Shown: positions 8,699-16,759, counted from the first letter of the stretch. The stretch is DNA of 64,000 nucleotides from a bacterium YEK0313 (GCA_000751295.2 CCMO02000001.1:3438615-3502614); one strand, 5' to 3'. Notes: generated from the sequence alone by a model not told the origin. A program made the numbers and translations.

Positions 8699-11140
8699 AT
8701 GGCGGCGGACGACCACAGGCACATGTCGGCGGGGCAATGCTGCGGCGGCAAACCGCCGGCAGCGCAAGATCATGCCCAGACCGGCCACGAGGCAGGGCAT
8801 GCGCGCCACCAGCACCACGGCCACGCGCATGGCGGCCACGACATGGCGACACATCGGGTCAAGGATCCGGTCTGCGGCATGGATGTCGACCCCGCAACCT
8901 CGAAGCACCGGCACGACCATGCCGGCACGACCTATCATTTCTGCTCGGACGGCTGCCGGAGCAAATTTGCCGCTGATCCGCAGCGCTATCTCGCGCCCGA
9001 GGCCGCAAGCGCCCCCATGCCTGCAGGCACCGTCTATACCTGCCCGATGCATCCGGAGATCCGCCAGAACGGCCCGGGATCCTGCCCGATCTGCGGCATG
9101 GCGCTGGAGCCGGTGGTCGCCACCGCCGACAGCGGCCCGAACCACGAACTGATCGACATGACCAGGCGCTTCTGGATCGGCCTCGCTCTGACCCTGCCGA
9201 TCTTCGTACTGGAAATGGGCAGCCATCTGGTGCCGGCGCTGCATCATCTGGTGGCGCCGAGAACCTCGATCTGGCTGCAGCTGATCCTGGCGACCCCCGT
9301 CGTGCTCTGGGCTGGCTGGCCGTTCTTCGTGCGCGGCTACCAGTCGCTGGTCACGCGCAACCTCAACATGTTCACGCTGATCGCCATGGGCACCGGCGTC
9401 GCCTGGCTGTACAGCGTGGTGGCGGCGCTGGCCCCGCAGATCTTCCCGGCGGCATTCCGAGCCCATGACGGCACGGTCGCGGTCTATTTCGAGGCGGCCG
9501 CGGTCATCACCGTGCTCGTCCTGCTCGGCCAGGTCCTGGAGTTGCGCGCCCGCGACCAGACCTCGGGCGCCATCAAGGCGCTGCTCAATCTCGCGCCCAA
9601 GACGGCCCGCCGCATCGCCGCCGACGGCAGCGAGGAGGAGATCTCGCTCGATCTCGTTGCGGTCGGCGACCGGCTGCGGGTGCGTCCCGGCGAAAAGGTG
9701 CCGGTCGACGGCCGAGTGGTGGAGGGCCGCTCGTCGCTCGACGAATCCATGGTAACGGGCGAATCCATGCCGGTCGGCAAGGGCGAGGGCTCGACCGTCA
9801 TCGGCGGCACACTCAACCAGTCGGGCGGCCTCGTCATAGAGGCCGAGAAGATCGGACGGGACACCATGCTCGCCCGCATCGTCCAGATGGTCGCCGAAGC
9901 GCAGCGTTCGCGCGCGCCAATCCAGCGGCTCGCCGATACGGTCTCGGGCTGGTTCGTGCCGCTGGTGATCGTCATCGCCGTCATTGCCTTCGCAGCCTGG
10001 GCCACTTTCGGTCCGGAGCCGCGCTTTGCTTATGGCCTGGTGGCGGCCGTGGCGGTGCTGATCATCGCCTGTCCCTGCGCGCTCGGCCTCGCCACGCCCA
10101 TGTCAATCATGGTCGGGGTGGGTCGCGGCGCTGGACTCGGCATCCTCATCAAGAACGCCGAGGCGCTCGAGCGCTTCGAAAAGGTCGACACGCTGGTGGT
10201 CGACAAGACCGGCACGCTCACCGAGGGCAAGCCCGCGGTGACCGCGGTCGTGCCGGCCAACGACCATGGCGAGGACGAGGTGCTGCGGCTCGCCGCCGGC
10301 GTCGAGCGGGCATCGGAACATCCGCTGGCGCTGGCGATCGTCGCGGCGGCCGAGGGCAGGGGGATCGCCCTGCCCCAGGTCAGCGACTTCGATTCCCCGA
10401 CCGGCAAGGGCGCCAAGGGCCTTGTCGAAGGCCATAGGGTCGTGCTCGGCAACGCCGCCTTCCTGGAATCGGAAGGCATCGCGCTCGGCACCGCGGCCGC
10501 GGCCGCCGACGGCCTGCGGCGCGACGGCGCTACCGCGATCTTTGTCGGGATCGACGGCAAGATCGCCGGCACCATCGCCATTGCCGATCCGGTCAAGCCG
10601 ACCACGCCGGAAGCGCTCAAGACCCTCACGGACCAGGGCCTCAGGATCGTCATGCTGACCGGCGACAACCGCGTCACCGCGGAAGCCGTCGCGCGGCGGC
10701 TTGGCATCGACGAGGTCGAAGCCGACGTCCTGCCGGATCAGAAGAGCGCCGTGGTCGAGCGCCTGAAGCGCGAGGGCCGCGTGGTCGCGATGGCCGGCGA
10801 CGGCGTCAACGACGCGCCGGCGCTCGCCGCCGCCGATGTCGGCATCGCCATGGGCCACGGCACCGACGTCGCCATCGAAAGCGCCGGCGTGACGCTGCTC
10901 AAAGGCGACCTCAACGGCCTTGCCAAGGCCCGCCAGCTCTCGCGCGCCACCATGACCAATATCCGCCAGAACCTGGTCTTCGCCTTCATCTACAATGCCG
11001 CCGGGGTGCCGGTGGCGGCCGGGCTGCTCTATCCCGTCTTCGGCATCCTCCTGTCGCCGATCCTGGCTGCCGCAGCCATGGCCCTGTCGTCGTTCAGCGT
11101 GATCGCCAACGCCTTGCGGTTGCGTGTCCAGAAAATATGA
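8699..11140 (+). CDS. copA: Copper-exporting P1B-type ATPase with YHS and metal-binding domains
   Basis: Inner-membrane pump exporting Cu(I) at the cost of ATP. The start at 8699 has AAGGAG upstream; an in-frame ATG at 8624 would lie within the operators. Domains in order: His-rich segment (residues 1-50), YHS domain (VKDPVCGMDVD, then YHFCSDGCRSKF, about 55-100), heavy-metal-binding domain (YTCPMHPEI, then CPICGMALEP, about 112-140), transmembrane helices, TGES (353-356), CPC in the ion-binding helix (458-460), phosphorylation motif DKTGT (Asp502), SEHPLA, and GDGVNDAP (Asp701). The later helices carry FIYNAAG and MALSSFS, matching the Cu(I)-type signature residues. There is no classic CxxC HMA domain; YHS and the second domain seem to replace it. 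Confidence 0.93.
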   Translation: MAADDHRHMSAGQCCGGKPPAAQDHAQTGHEAGHARHQHHGHAHGGHDMATHRVKDPVCGMDVDPATSKHRHDHAGTTYHFCSDGCRSKFAADPQRYLAPEAASAPMPAGTVYTCPMHPEIRQNGPGSCPICGMALEPVVATADSGPNHELIDMTRRFWIGLALTLPIFVLEMGSHLVPALHHLVAPRTSIWLQLILATPVVLWAGWPFFVRGYQSLVTRNLNMFTLIAMGTGVAWLYSVVAALAPQIFPAAFRAHDGTVAVYFEAAAVITVLVLLGQVLELRARDQTSGAIKALLNLAPKTARRIAADGSEEEISLDLVAVGDRLRVRPGEKVPVDGRVVEGRSSLDESMVTGESMPVGKGEGSTVIGGTLNQSGGLVIEAEKIGRDTMLARIVQMVAEAQRSRAPIQRLADTVSGWFVPLVIVIAVIAFAAWATFGPEPRFAYGLVAAVAVLIIACPCALGLATPMSIMVGVGRGAGLGILIKNAEALERFEKVDTLVVDKTGTLTEGKPAVTAVVPANDHGEDEVLRLAAGVERASEHPLALAIVAAAEGRGIALPQVSDFDSPTGKGAKGLVEGHRVVLGNAAFLESEGIALGTAAAAADGLRRDGATAIFVGIDGKIAGTIAIADPVKPTTPEALKTLTDQGLRIVMLTGDNRVTAEAVARRLGIDEVEADVLPDQKSAVVERLKREGRVVAMAGDGVNDAPALAAADVGIAMGHGTDVAIESAGVTLLKGDLNGLAKARQLSRATMTNIRQNLVFAFIYNAAGVPVAAGLLYPVFGILLSPILAAAAMALSSFSVIANALRLRVQKI

Positions 11141-11210
11141 TTTATCTCGCAATATCAGACGCCTGAACAATCATCTGAAAGTCTTTTAGGAGACTCAGCC
11201 CCAGCTCGCG

Positions 11211-11239
11211 CGGGCAGGGCGCATGCATCGCCCTGCCCG
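11211..11239. terminator. Strong hairpin downstream of the copper ATPase
   Basis: Perfect 11-bp stem CGGGCAGGGCG / CGCCCTGCCCG with a 7-base loop CATGCAT, 70 bp after the ATPase stop. No T-run follows, so classical intrinsic termination is uncertain. Confidence 0.5.
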
Positions 11240-11280
11240 GTGAAATACTCGCGCTTTCGGGCAAGTACGGATAGCGTGAA

Positions 11281-11313
11281 AGGATCCGAAAAGTCCGCCG
11301 CAGGATCCGAAAA
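11281..11313 (+). repeat. 12-bp direct repeat before the LysE-family gene
   Basis: AGGATCCGAAAA occurs at 11281-11292 and again at 11302-11313, exactly 21 bp apart (two helical turns). The second copy ends three bases before the GTG start of the LysE-type gene and supplies an AGGA element. It could be an operator pair or a simple duplication. Confidence 0.6.
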
Positions 11314-11315
11314 CC

Positions 11316-11966
11316 GTGCCGATCACCGCCGATTCCATCGCCATTCTGGCTTCCGTCGCGGTCCTGTGGGCCTTGGCGGCGGTTTCTCCGGGCCCGAATT
11401 TCGTGATGACGGCACAGCTTGCCATCACGCGGTCCCGGCGCGACGGGTTCATGGCGGTCGCCGGCATAGGCTGCGGCACTGTCATCTGGGGTTTTGCCGG
11501 CTGTTTCGGCGTCCAGGCGCTGTTCGTTGCGGCACCTTGGCTCTATGCCGGCCTGAAGCTCGCCGGAGCGGCCTATCTGATCGGCATGGGCCTGAGGCTC
11601 ATCTGGCAGAGCTTCGGCACGCGCGGCGCCTCCGGCGGACCGGCCGATGCCTCGGGCGGCCGGGCTGCACCGCGGCGACGCTCGGCCTTCGTCCTCGGCC
11701 TCGTCACCACGATCGCCAATCCGCGCTCGGCCGTGTCGGTCGCCAGCATCTTTGCCACCACAATGCCGGCCGAACCGCCACCGGGCCTCAGCGTCCTGGT
11801 GATTACGGTCATGGTGGCGGTCTCGGTCGCCTGGTACACGACCGTCGCCTTGCTGTTCACGCTCGGCGGCCTGGCCGGAGCTTATCGGCGTGGCCGCCGC
11901 TGGATCGACCGGATCACCGGCGCTTGCTTCGTGGCGCTCGGTGCACGGCTTGCCATCGAGCGATGA
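11316..11966 (+). CDS. LysE/RhtB-family amino-acid exporter
   Basis: Inner-membrane protein (216 aa) of the LysE/RhtB translocator family, which exports amino acids or similar small molecules. Seen: about six hydrophobic segments and the family motif AAVSPGPNFVM near residue 22, followed by a basic loop RSRRDGF. The segment between the third and fourth helices is loose and Gly/Pro/Ala-rich (residues 103-125). GTG is the only good initiator at the family's usual N-terminus. The substrate cannot be predicted. It stands alone after the copper ATPase, with a hairpin and a 12-bp direct repeat in between. Confidence 0.87.
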   Translation: MPITADSIAILASVAVLWALAAVSPGPNFVMTAQLAITRSRRDGFMAVAGIGCGTVIWGFAGCFGVQALFVAAPWLYAGLKLAGAAYLIGMGLRLIWQSFGTRGASGGPADASGGRAAPRRRSAFVLGLVTTIANPRSAVSVASIFATTMPAEPPPGLSVLVITVMVAVSVAWYTTVALLFTLGGLAGAYRRGRRWIDRITGACFVALGARLAIER

Positions 11967-12283
11967 GCTGTGGCTTGGAGAGAGGACAAAGGGCGGAAGC
12001 CCAAGGGCTTGGCGGGAGTTCCTGGATTGACGGAGGGCCTGTTTCGGAGATCCGTTTTGGTTCCATAATATGTCTTATGCGAATCAATGATCCGCATTTC
12101 CATCTGCGATGCCATGTCTCCCCTGGTATGGAACCTGTTCGATGCACCCCGGATGGCTGACGATCGCCGTCGTGCCGCGATGGTCCGGAAGCCTGCAGCG
12201 GCGTTGATGGATTCTGATCCCGGTGCATCTGAAGGACCGCGCGATCCTTCGCGCATCTGACCCCGAACCGATCGAGGCCGAGC
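11967..12283. other. 317-bp intergenic region
   Basis: No credible gene. It is less GC-rich around 12055-12110 and holds one near-perfect palindrome (12077-12097), listed separately. The remainder shows nothing I can interpret; the open frames on both strands are short or look like random GC-rich frames. Confidence 0.5.
12077..12097. promoter_or_regulatory. 21-bp operator-like palindrome
   Basis: The arms ATGCG-N-ATCA and TGAT-N-CGCAT are complementary apart from the single N pair, around a central A. It lies in an AT-richer patch about 190 bp upstream of the DUF1428 gene. It resembles a dimeric-repressor site; the regulator is unknown. Confidence 0.4.
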
Positions 12284-12694
12284 ATGTCCTATTTCGACTG
12301 CTATCTGATCCCGGTGCCCGCGGCCAAACTGACCGCATACAAGAATTTTTCAGAACGGATGGCCGTGGTCTATCGCGACTATGGCGCCATCCGCCTCGTC
12401 GATTGCGTCCTCGATCCCGACACCGCCGACGGTACCCAGTTTCATGCCGACGGCGCGCAATCCGCGCTCGAGGGCGCGGCACTCCGGGACTTCCCGGCAG
12501 CCGCTGCCGTGCGCGAGGGCGAGACCGTTGTGCTCTCCTGGACCGAATGGCCGAGCAAAGCAGCGCGCGACGAGGCCTTGCCGCGCGTGCTCGCCGATCC
12601 GCGGGTTCAACCCGACGATGACCAGGAGATGGTCTTCGACGGCCGCCTGGTCGCCGGTGGCTTTCTCGCGCTGGTCGACCTGCGTGGCCGCTGA
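12284..12694 (+). CDS. DUF1428 (YbaA-like) protein
   Basis: Small cytoplasmic protein (136 aa) resembling the E. coli YbaA / DUF1428 family, which has a dimeric alpha-beta-barrel fold and no established function. The N-terminus MSYFDCYLIPVP, the segment WTEWPSKAARDEA (about residue 88) and the C-terminal MVFDGRLVAGGF are family hallmarks. Length matches the family. It is preceded by 317 bp of non-coding DNA and converges with the unknown gene at 12729-13220. Confidence 0.85.
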   Translation: MSYFDCYLIPVPAAKLTAYKNFSERMAVVYRDYGAIRLVDCVLDPDTADGTQFHADGAQSALEGAALRDFPAAAAVREGETVVLSWTEWPSKAARDEALPRVLADPRVQPDDDQEMVFDGRLVAGGFLALVDLRGR

Positions 12695-12728
12695 CCTCGG
12701 CCGGAATTGGGCCCTGGCTGCCCGCCCA

Positions 12729-13220
12729 TCAGCCGAAGGCCGCGAGCGTTGCCCTGGCCGCCTGCAGGAATTGCCGGCGCGCGACGCCCGGCCCCTCGCT
12801 CCGGCGGCGGAGATCGGCGCCCTCGCCCGCCAGGACAAGCGTCGCCGCGGCGGTCTCCGGCTGTGACAGTCCGGCCTGCCGGCAGAGCCACGCCAGCGCC
12901 TCGCGGCAGGCCTTCCTGGCTTCGCTCCCGCCTTGCCCGTCGCCCTGGCGATCATGGCCGGCGTCCGCGCCTCGACCGGACGGCCGGTCCTTGCGATGAT
13001 CACTCCCGATCCTTTCCGCCGCCCGTTCGATCCAGGCCTGCAGCTGCGCCTTCGCGGCGCGCCGATGCATCGCCGCCGGATTGCTCCAGAACCGATCGCC
13101 GACGCCGCGCCGGTCATCTTCGACATGCGGATACGGGCCGGCAGCCCACAAGGCGGGCTCGAACGCATGGGGCAAGGCCCGGTCGCTCATGTCCCGGTTC
13201 GGCTGGGTGTCCTGTGCCAT
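12729..13220 (-). CDS. Conserved-looking protein of unknown function
   Basis: I do not recognise this protein. The frame from 13220 has strong codon-position bias (third positions mostly G or C), and AGGGG stands 7 bases before the ATG, so it is probably a real gene of 163 residues. It is rich in Arg, Ala and charged residues, has no membrane segment, and contains FWSNPAAMHRRAAKAQLQAW (about residues 43-62) and an Ala-rich helical C-terminus. The middle (about 78-95) is Gly/Asp-rich and may be disordered. It is divergent from a TetR gene with a perfect operator-like palindrome between them, so it is a likely target of that regulator. Confidence 0.55.
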   Translation of the reverse strand: MAQDTQPNRDMSDRALPHAFEPALWAAGPYPHVEDDRRGVGDRFWSNPAAMHRRAAKAQLQAWIERAAERIGSDHRKDRPSGRGADAGHDRQGDGQGGSEARKACREALAWLCRQAGLSQPETAAATLVLAGEGADLRRRSEGPGVARRQFLQAARATLAAFG

Positions 13221-13438
13221 GGCATGCCCCTGATGGTGTCGGCCGGGCCCGCGCCTCTTCGTTTCGCGAAAAGCGCAGCCCTGCCCGCGTGCGATCAACC
13301 GGTATCGAACAACGCTTTCCGCCCCGCAGCGCACGCCGCGCGCATTCGCGGCGCGGCTCGCCTCTGCGCAGCCTTTGTGCCTGGAAGCCGGCCGAGGCCC
13401 GTGTGGAAGCTTGTTCGTGTCTCGGATTCGTTATAAAA

Positions 13439-13476
13439 GGAGAGTGTCTCCGCTTTTTATACGGAGACACTCTCCG
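13439..13476. promoter_or_regulatory. Probable TetR operator
   Basis: Perfect 14-bp inverted repeat: GGAGAGTGTCTCCG (13439-13452) and CGGAGACACTCTCC (13462-13475), separated by CTTTTTATA. Each arm itself has the form GGAG-N5-CTCC. It lies 21 bp upstream of the TetR start and in the divergent promoter region. A related CGGAG-N5-CTCCG palindrome precedes the second TetR gene at 31463-31477. Confidence 0.75.
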
Positions 13477-13496
13477 TTTAGCAAGAGGTTTCTTCC

Positions 13497-14081
13497 GTGG
13501 CCCAACAGGGCGAGCCGGCCGCCGGCCGAAAACCGAGAGCCGACGCGGCGCGCAACCACGCCCGCCTGCTGGCGACGGCCAAGGCAGTTTTTGCCGCGAA
13601 GGGGTCGAATGCGAGCCTCGACGAAATCGCCCGGATCGCAGGCGTCGGCGCCGGCACGCTCTACCGCCATTTTCCGAACCGCGATGCCCTGGTCGCCGCG
13701 GTCTTCCGCAACGACACCGAGCAGTTGGTGGCGGCCGCGGACCGGCTCGCCGACATGCACCCGCCCCTGCCCGCACTGCGCGAATGGCTGCTGGTCTTCG
13801 TCGACTTCGTCACGGCTAAGCAGGGCATGCAGGAATTGCTGGAGCCGGTGCTCGTCGGCATGAGCGAGCTCAAGTCGGAATCCTCCGCACGGATGAAGCA
13901 GGCGGCCTCGAAACTGGTCGATGCCGCGGTGGCGAGCGGCGACATCCGGCCCGGCCTCGATCCCCTGGACCTGCCGCTCGCCCTGGTGGGCGTTGCGAAA
14001 TTCAGCCCGGATGGCGACGGCGCGCCGGCGGCAAGACGGCTCGTCGACATCCTGATTGCCGGGGTCCGGGCCCCACGATAG
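13497..14081 (+). CDS. TetR-family transcriptional regulator
   Basis: DNA-binding regulator (194 aa). The helix-turn-helix is in residues about 20-60, with the TetR signature GVGAGTLYRHFPNRDAL. The C-terminal part fits the ligand-binding domain of the subgroup with SxxELKS and KQGMQELL. It is a paralogue of the TetR at 31548-32132, sharing the N-terminal pattern RKPRADxxRN and the YRHFP helix. GTG is the initiator. It probably represses itself and the divergent unknown gene through the palindrome at 13439-13476. Confidence 0.9.
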   Translation: MAQQGEPAAGRKPRADAARNHARLLATAKAVFAAKGSNASLDEIARIAGVGAGTLYRHFPNRDALVAAVFRNDTEQLVAAADRLADMHPPLPALREWLLVFVDFVTAKQGMQELLEPVLVGMSELKSESSARMKQAASKLVDAAVASGDIRPGLDPLDLPLALVGVAKFSPDGDGAPAARRLVDILIAGVRAPR

Positions 14082-14304
14082 GCGGGCCCCTACCTCCATA
14101 TCGCACATTGCCCGGGAAGGCTCGGCCGGTCGCGCGCAGGACCGCCGGAAGCCGGCATCGCATGCCGGACAGACCCGTTGCTCAGCGGATCAGCGGCGGA
14201 TCTCCCTGTCGCTCGGCGGCTCGAGCAGGGCTGCCTGATCGGCGGCGCGGTAACGCGGCGGACCGATGGCCGGGCCGGGCATTGATCGGCCGCAGCGGAG
14301 GCCG

Positions 14305-14310
14305 CCTAGG
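14305..14310. repeat. Target-site duplication CCTAGG, left of decayed IS
   Basis: CCTAGG directly abuts the IS end; the same six bases follow the other end at 15061-15066. IS481-family elements are known to prefer NCTAGN and duplicate 6 bp. Confidence 0.85.
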
Positions 14311-15060
14311 TGTGAGTTCTGGTCAGGTTGTTCCGGCGAGAGCTTGAGCCGGTGATCGTCGTGCGAGGCTAGCATGCGGCCGGTGCTGGTTGTACCAGGC
14401 CAGCCATCGCGTGAGATCTGCGGTCCTGCGGGCGGACGAGCCGGGTCGCATCGTCGATGGCGACATGCAGGAAGTCGTAGCCAAGCCCCTGGCTGGCGCC
14501 ACGCCGGTTGCCGGTGATGCGGTGGCCGACGCCTTCAAAGCGGGCCAGCCGCTTGATGTCGAGATGAAGCAGCTCGCCGGGACGCTCGCGTTGATAGCGC
14601 CGCACCGGCTCCTTCGGATCAAGCGCGGACAGCCGGCCGAGCCCCATCCGCGTCAACCAGCCGGCAACCGTCGATCGCGCCAGTCCGAGGCGGGACGCAA
14701 TCTCCTCACCCGTCAACCGGTACTCGCGGCGCAGCTTGGCCGCCAGCCCGGGCCAGAACGCGCTTGCCGCCGATCGGGACGCATGGGGCCGCGACGAGCG
14801 GTTCTGCAGCCCGGCTTCTCCATCGCTCCGCCATCGCGACAGCCATTTGCGGGCGGTTCGCTCGCTGACCCGAAGCCGGCCGCCACTTCGCCGACAGGCC
14901 GGCCCTCTCCTACGATCCGCCGGATCATCTCCGCTCGACCAAGCGGCGTCGTTCGCGCATTCTTGTGCGGGTTGTTCATCCTCGTGCCCTGCGGTGCTTC
15001 GTGTCGCAACGACCACCTTCGGGCTCTCACGGGCGATGAACAACCTCCTCAGACTCCACA
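14311..15060 (-). mobile_element. IS481-family insertion sequence, internally deleted copy
   Basis: 750-bp derivative of the 1026-bp element at 37530-38555, in reverse orientation. Both terminal inverted repeats remain: TGTGAGTTCTGGTCAGG at the left edge and, on the opposite strand, TGTGGAGTCTGAGGAGG at the right edge. Compared with the full copy it lacks 275 bp (full-copy positions about 38153-38427) and one G in a GGGG run early in the transposase. The rest is almost identical, so the loss is recent. It is non-autonomous, but the intact ends could still be moved by the full copy's transposase. Confidence 0.93.
14332..14980 (-). pseudogene. IS481-family transposase remnant
   Basis: The reading frame corresponding to the 310-residue transposase is broken twice. 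A single-base deletion near 14873 (GGGTCAGC instead of GGGGTCAGC) shifts the frame inside the N-terminal helix-turn-helix. A 275-bp deletion near 14441 removes the catalytic core containing TDNGSG and NGKAERF, leaving only the first catalytic Asp (LHLDIKRL). Limits given are those of the equivalent intact gene and are approximate. Confidence 0.88.
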
Positions 15061-15066
15061 CCTAGG
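15061..15066. repeat. Target-site duplication CCTAGG, right of decayed IS
   Basis: Second copy of the 6-bp duplication. It contains the TAG stop (complement of CTA, 15062-15064) of the MaoC-like gene, so insertion left that stop intact. Confidence 0.85.
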
Positions 15067-15511
15067 CGACCGCCTGGGCAGGACGCGCGTGGATCAGCAC
15101 GTCGAGCACGAGAACCAGCACCACGCGGCCTTCCGGGTCGGACAACTCGGTCTTGAAGATGGCGACGGCGTCGCGCCGCTCCGGCCGCAGCGTCACCTTC
15201 TGCACCTCGGTCCGCCCGGTCAGCGTCGTTCCCGGCCGGACCGGCGCCGGCAGGCGGATCTCGAAGCTCCGCCCGACAATACCGGCGACCTTCGACCAGA
15301 CCGCCTCCACCACCATCCTCTGGTAGATCGCCATCGTGTGGAAGCCGCTGGCGATGAGGCCCTTGAATGGGCCGGCAGCTGCCGCCACCGGATCGATATG
15401 GATCGGCACGGGATCATATTGCCGGGCGAACTGAAGGACTTCGGCCTCGCTGACCAGATAGGTGCCGAGCTGGAACTGCTGACCTTCGACAAGGTCCTCT
15501 GCGTAGAGCAT
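15062..15511 (-). CDS. MaoC-family dehydratase (hot-dog fold)
   Basis: Cytoplasmic hot-dog fold enzyme of the MaoC/(R)-specific enoyl-CoA hydratase family (149 aa). The hydratase 2 motif appears as DPVPIHIDPVAAAA then GLIASGFHT, with candidate catalytic Asp and His (about residues 32 and 37). The start at 15511 has GGAGGAGAGGCG upstream, a strong Shine-Dalgarno; an ATG 11 codons earlier is less likely. The stop TAG lies in the CCTAGG target of the IS, which therefore inserted at the exact end of the gene. Acyl-CoA substrate unknown; many close relatives act on mesaconyl- or enoyl-CoA. Confidence 0.87.
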   Translation of the reverse strand: MLYAEDLVEGQQFQLGTYLVSEAEVLQFARQYDPVPIHIDPVAAAAGPFKGLIASGFHTMAIYQRMVVEAVWSKVAGIVGRSFEIRLPAPVRPGTTLTGRTEVQKVTLRPERRDAVAIFKTELSDPEGRVVLVLVLDVLIHARPAQAVA

Positions 15512-15718
15512 CGCCTCTCCTCCCCCGTGAAGCGCAAAGCGCAAGCGGGGCTCATCGACCGGCCGGGGCGCGCCCGGCCGTTCTCGCCTCGGCGCGGCGG
15601 CGCGCTCCGCCGGCCGCCCGGGCTTCCTGCCGACTCTAAGGGAGAACCTGGTTGCCTCGCCATTCCCTCAAACGTCATGGGCGGCGCGCCGGACGGCCTT
15701 TTGCATGACGAAGCCGGA

Positions 15719-16081
15719 TCAGGCCGTCCCGTCCGCCTTCTCGACGACGCAGAACGTATTGCCGTCGGGATCGGCCAGAACGACATAGTCGGCGCCATCA
15801 GGATAACGCCACTCTGCGCGCTGCGCTCCGAGCGACAGAAGCCGCGCCACCTCCGCCTCGCGATCGGCGGCATAGAGGTCGAGATGATGGCGCTGGTGCG
15901 TCCGCGGATCGGACGACACGATGGTGATCGCCATCTGCTGTCCCTCGCCAGCAGCGGGCACCAGGATCGCCCAGTCCTCCGACGGTTCGCGCAGGGGACG
16001 ATAGTTCAATGCGGCGCACCAGAAGGCGATGGCGCGCGGAACGTCCCTCACCCCCCAGACGATCGAGCCGATCCTCAGCAT
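15719..16081 (-). CDS. VOC-family (glyoxalase/bleomycin resistance) protein
   Basis: Small vicinal-oxygen-chelate fold protein (120 aa). The two beta-alpha-beta-beta-beta halves can be seen, starting IGSIVWGVRDVPRAIAFWCA and ending VVLADPDGNTFCVVE. The HHLDLYA segment (about residue 65) likely supplies a metal ligand. Such proteins bind or isomerise small molecules or confer drug resistance by binding; the role here is unknown. It stands alone, 207 bp upstream (on this strand) of the MaoC gene and divergent from the transporter at 16255. Confidence 0.88.
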   Translation of the reverse strand: MLRIGSIVWGVRDVPRAIAFWCAALNYRPLREPSEDWAILVPAAGEGQQMAITIVSSDPRTHQRHHLDLYAADREAEVARLLSLGAQRAEWRYPDGADYVVLADPDGNTFCVVEKADGTA

Positions 16082-16254
16082 GACATCCTCCCGCCGGCTG
16101 TCCGACCGAACAACCCGCCAGACGCACAGGGGTTGCGGGCTCGGGAGCCGACGCGCGCGGCGCCGGCGCCATCGCGCAAGAAACGGGGTGTGGCGGGCTC
16201 TCGCCCTGTTCTATCAAGCCTCCGCCATCCGTCGACAGCAGGAACCCTTGTCCA

Positions 16255-16713
16255 ATGACCGCCCTTTACGCATTGAGCGCGCTCGCGCTCGGCGCCATGA
16301 TCTCGATGCAGCCGCCAATCAACGCCCAGATCGCCCTCAGGCTCGGCAGTCCGCTGGCCGCCGCCAGCTGCTCGATCGCCATCAGCCTGGTCATGATGCT
16401 CGCGGCCTGGGCCGCCACGGGCCGCGCCGAGCTGTCCTGGCCGAAGCTTCTGGCCTTGCCCTGGTGGGCGCTCGTCGGCGGTGCGGTCGGCGCCCTGTTC
16501 GTGCTGGGCGGCGTACTCGTCGCGCCGAAGCTCGGTGTCGCGGTCTTCTTCGTCTCGGTGGTGCTCGGCCAGGTCGTCGGCGCCGCGCTGATCGATCAGC
16601 TCGGCGCCTTCGGACTTGCCGGCCACGGCATCACCTGGCCGCGGGCCCTGGGCATCGGCCTGGTGATCGTCGGCGCCGCGCTGACCCATGCGGAGGCGCT
16701 GCTGAAGCCGTGA
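16255..16713 (+). CDS. DMT-superfamily transporter, DUF606 (YdcZ) type
   Basis: Small inner-membrane protein (152 aa) with five hydrophobic segments and little else. The opening (ALYALSALALGAMISMQPPINAQ cut short here as ALGAMISMQPPINAQIALR) matches the DUF606/YdcZ family, whose half-size proteins are thought to work as homo- or heterodimers. The segment PKLGVAVFFVSVVLGQVVGA is typical. Transport substrate unknown. A single gene; the next gene is on the other strand and converges. Confidence 0.82.
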   Translation: MTALYALSALALGAMISMQPPINAQIALRLGSPLAAASCSIAISLVMMLAAWAATGRAELSWPKLLALPWWALVGGAVGALFVLGGVLVAPKLGVAVFFVSVVLGQVVGAALIDQLGAFGLAGHGITWPRALGIGLVIVGAALTHAEALLKP

Positions 16714-16759
16714 CGCGCAGGCCGCGGCGGACAGGACCTGGATGCGCCGCCGACAAGGC

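Noticed and set aside
11882..12256. 124-codon minus-strand frame in the 317-bp gap
   Set aside because: Overlaps the end of the exporter gene and the orphan palindrome, has no good start site, and resembles no family.
12707..13819. 370-codon plus-strand frame across the unknown gene, the operator and the TetR start
   Set aside because: It runs through the perfect operator palindrome and overlaps the TetR reading frame; codon bias favours the minus-strand gene and TetR.
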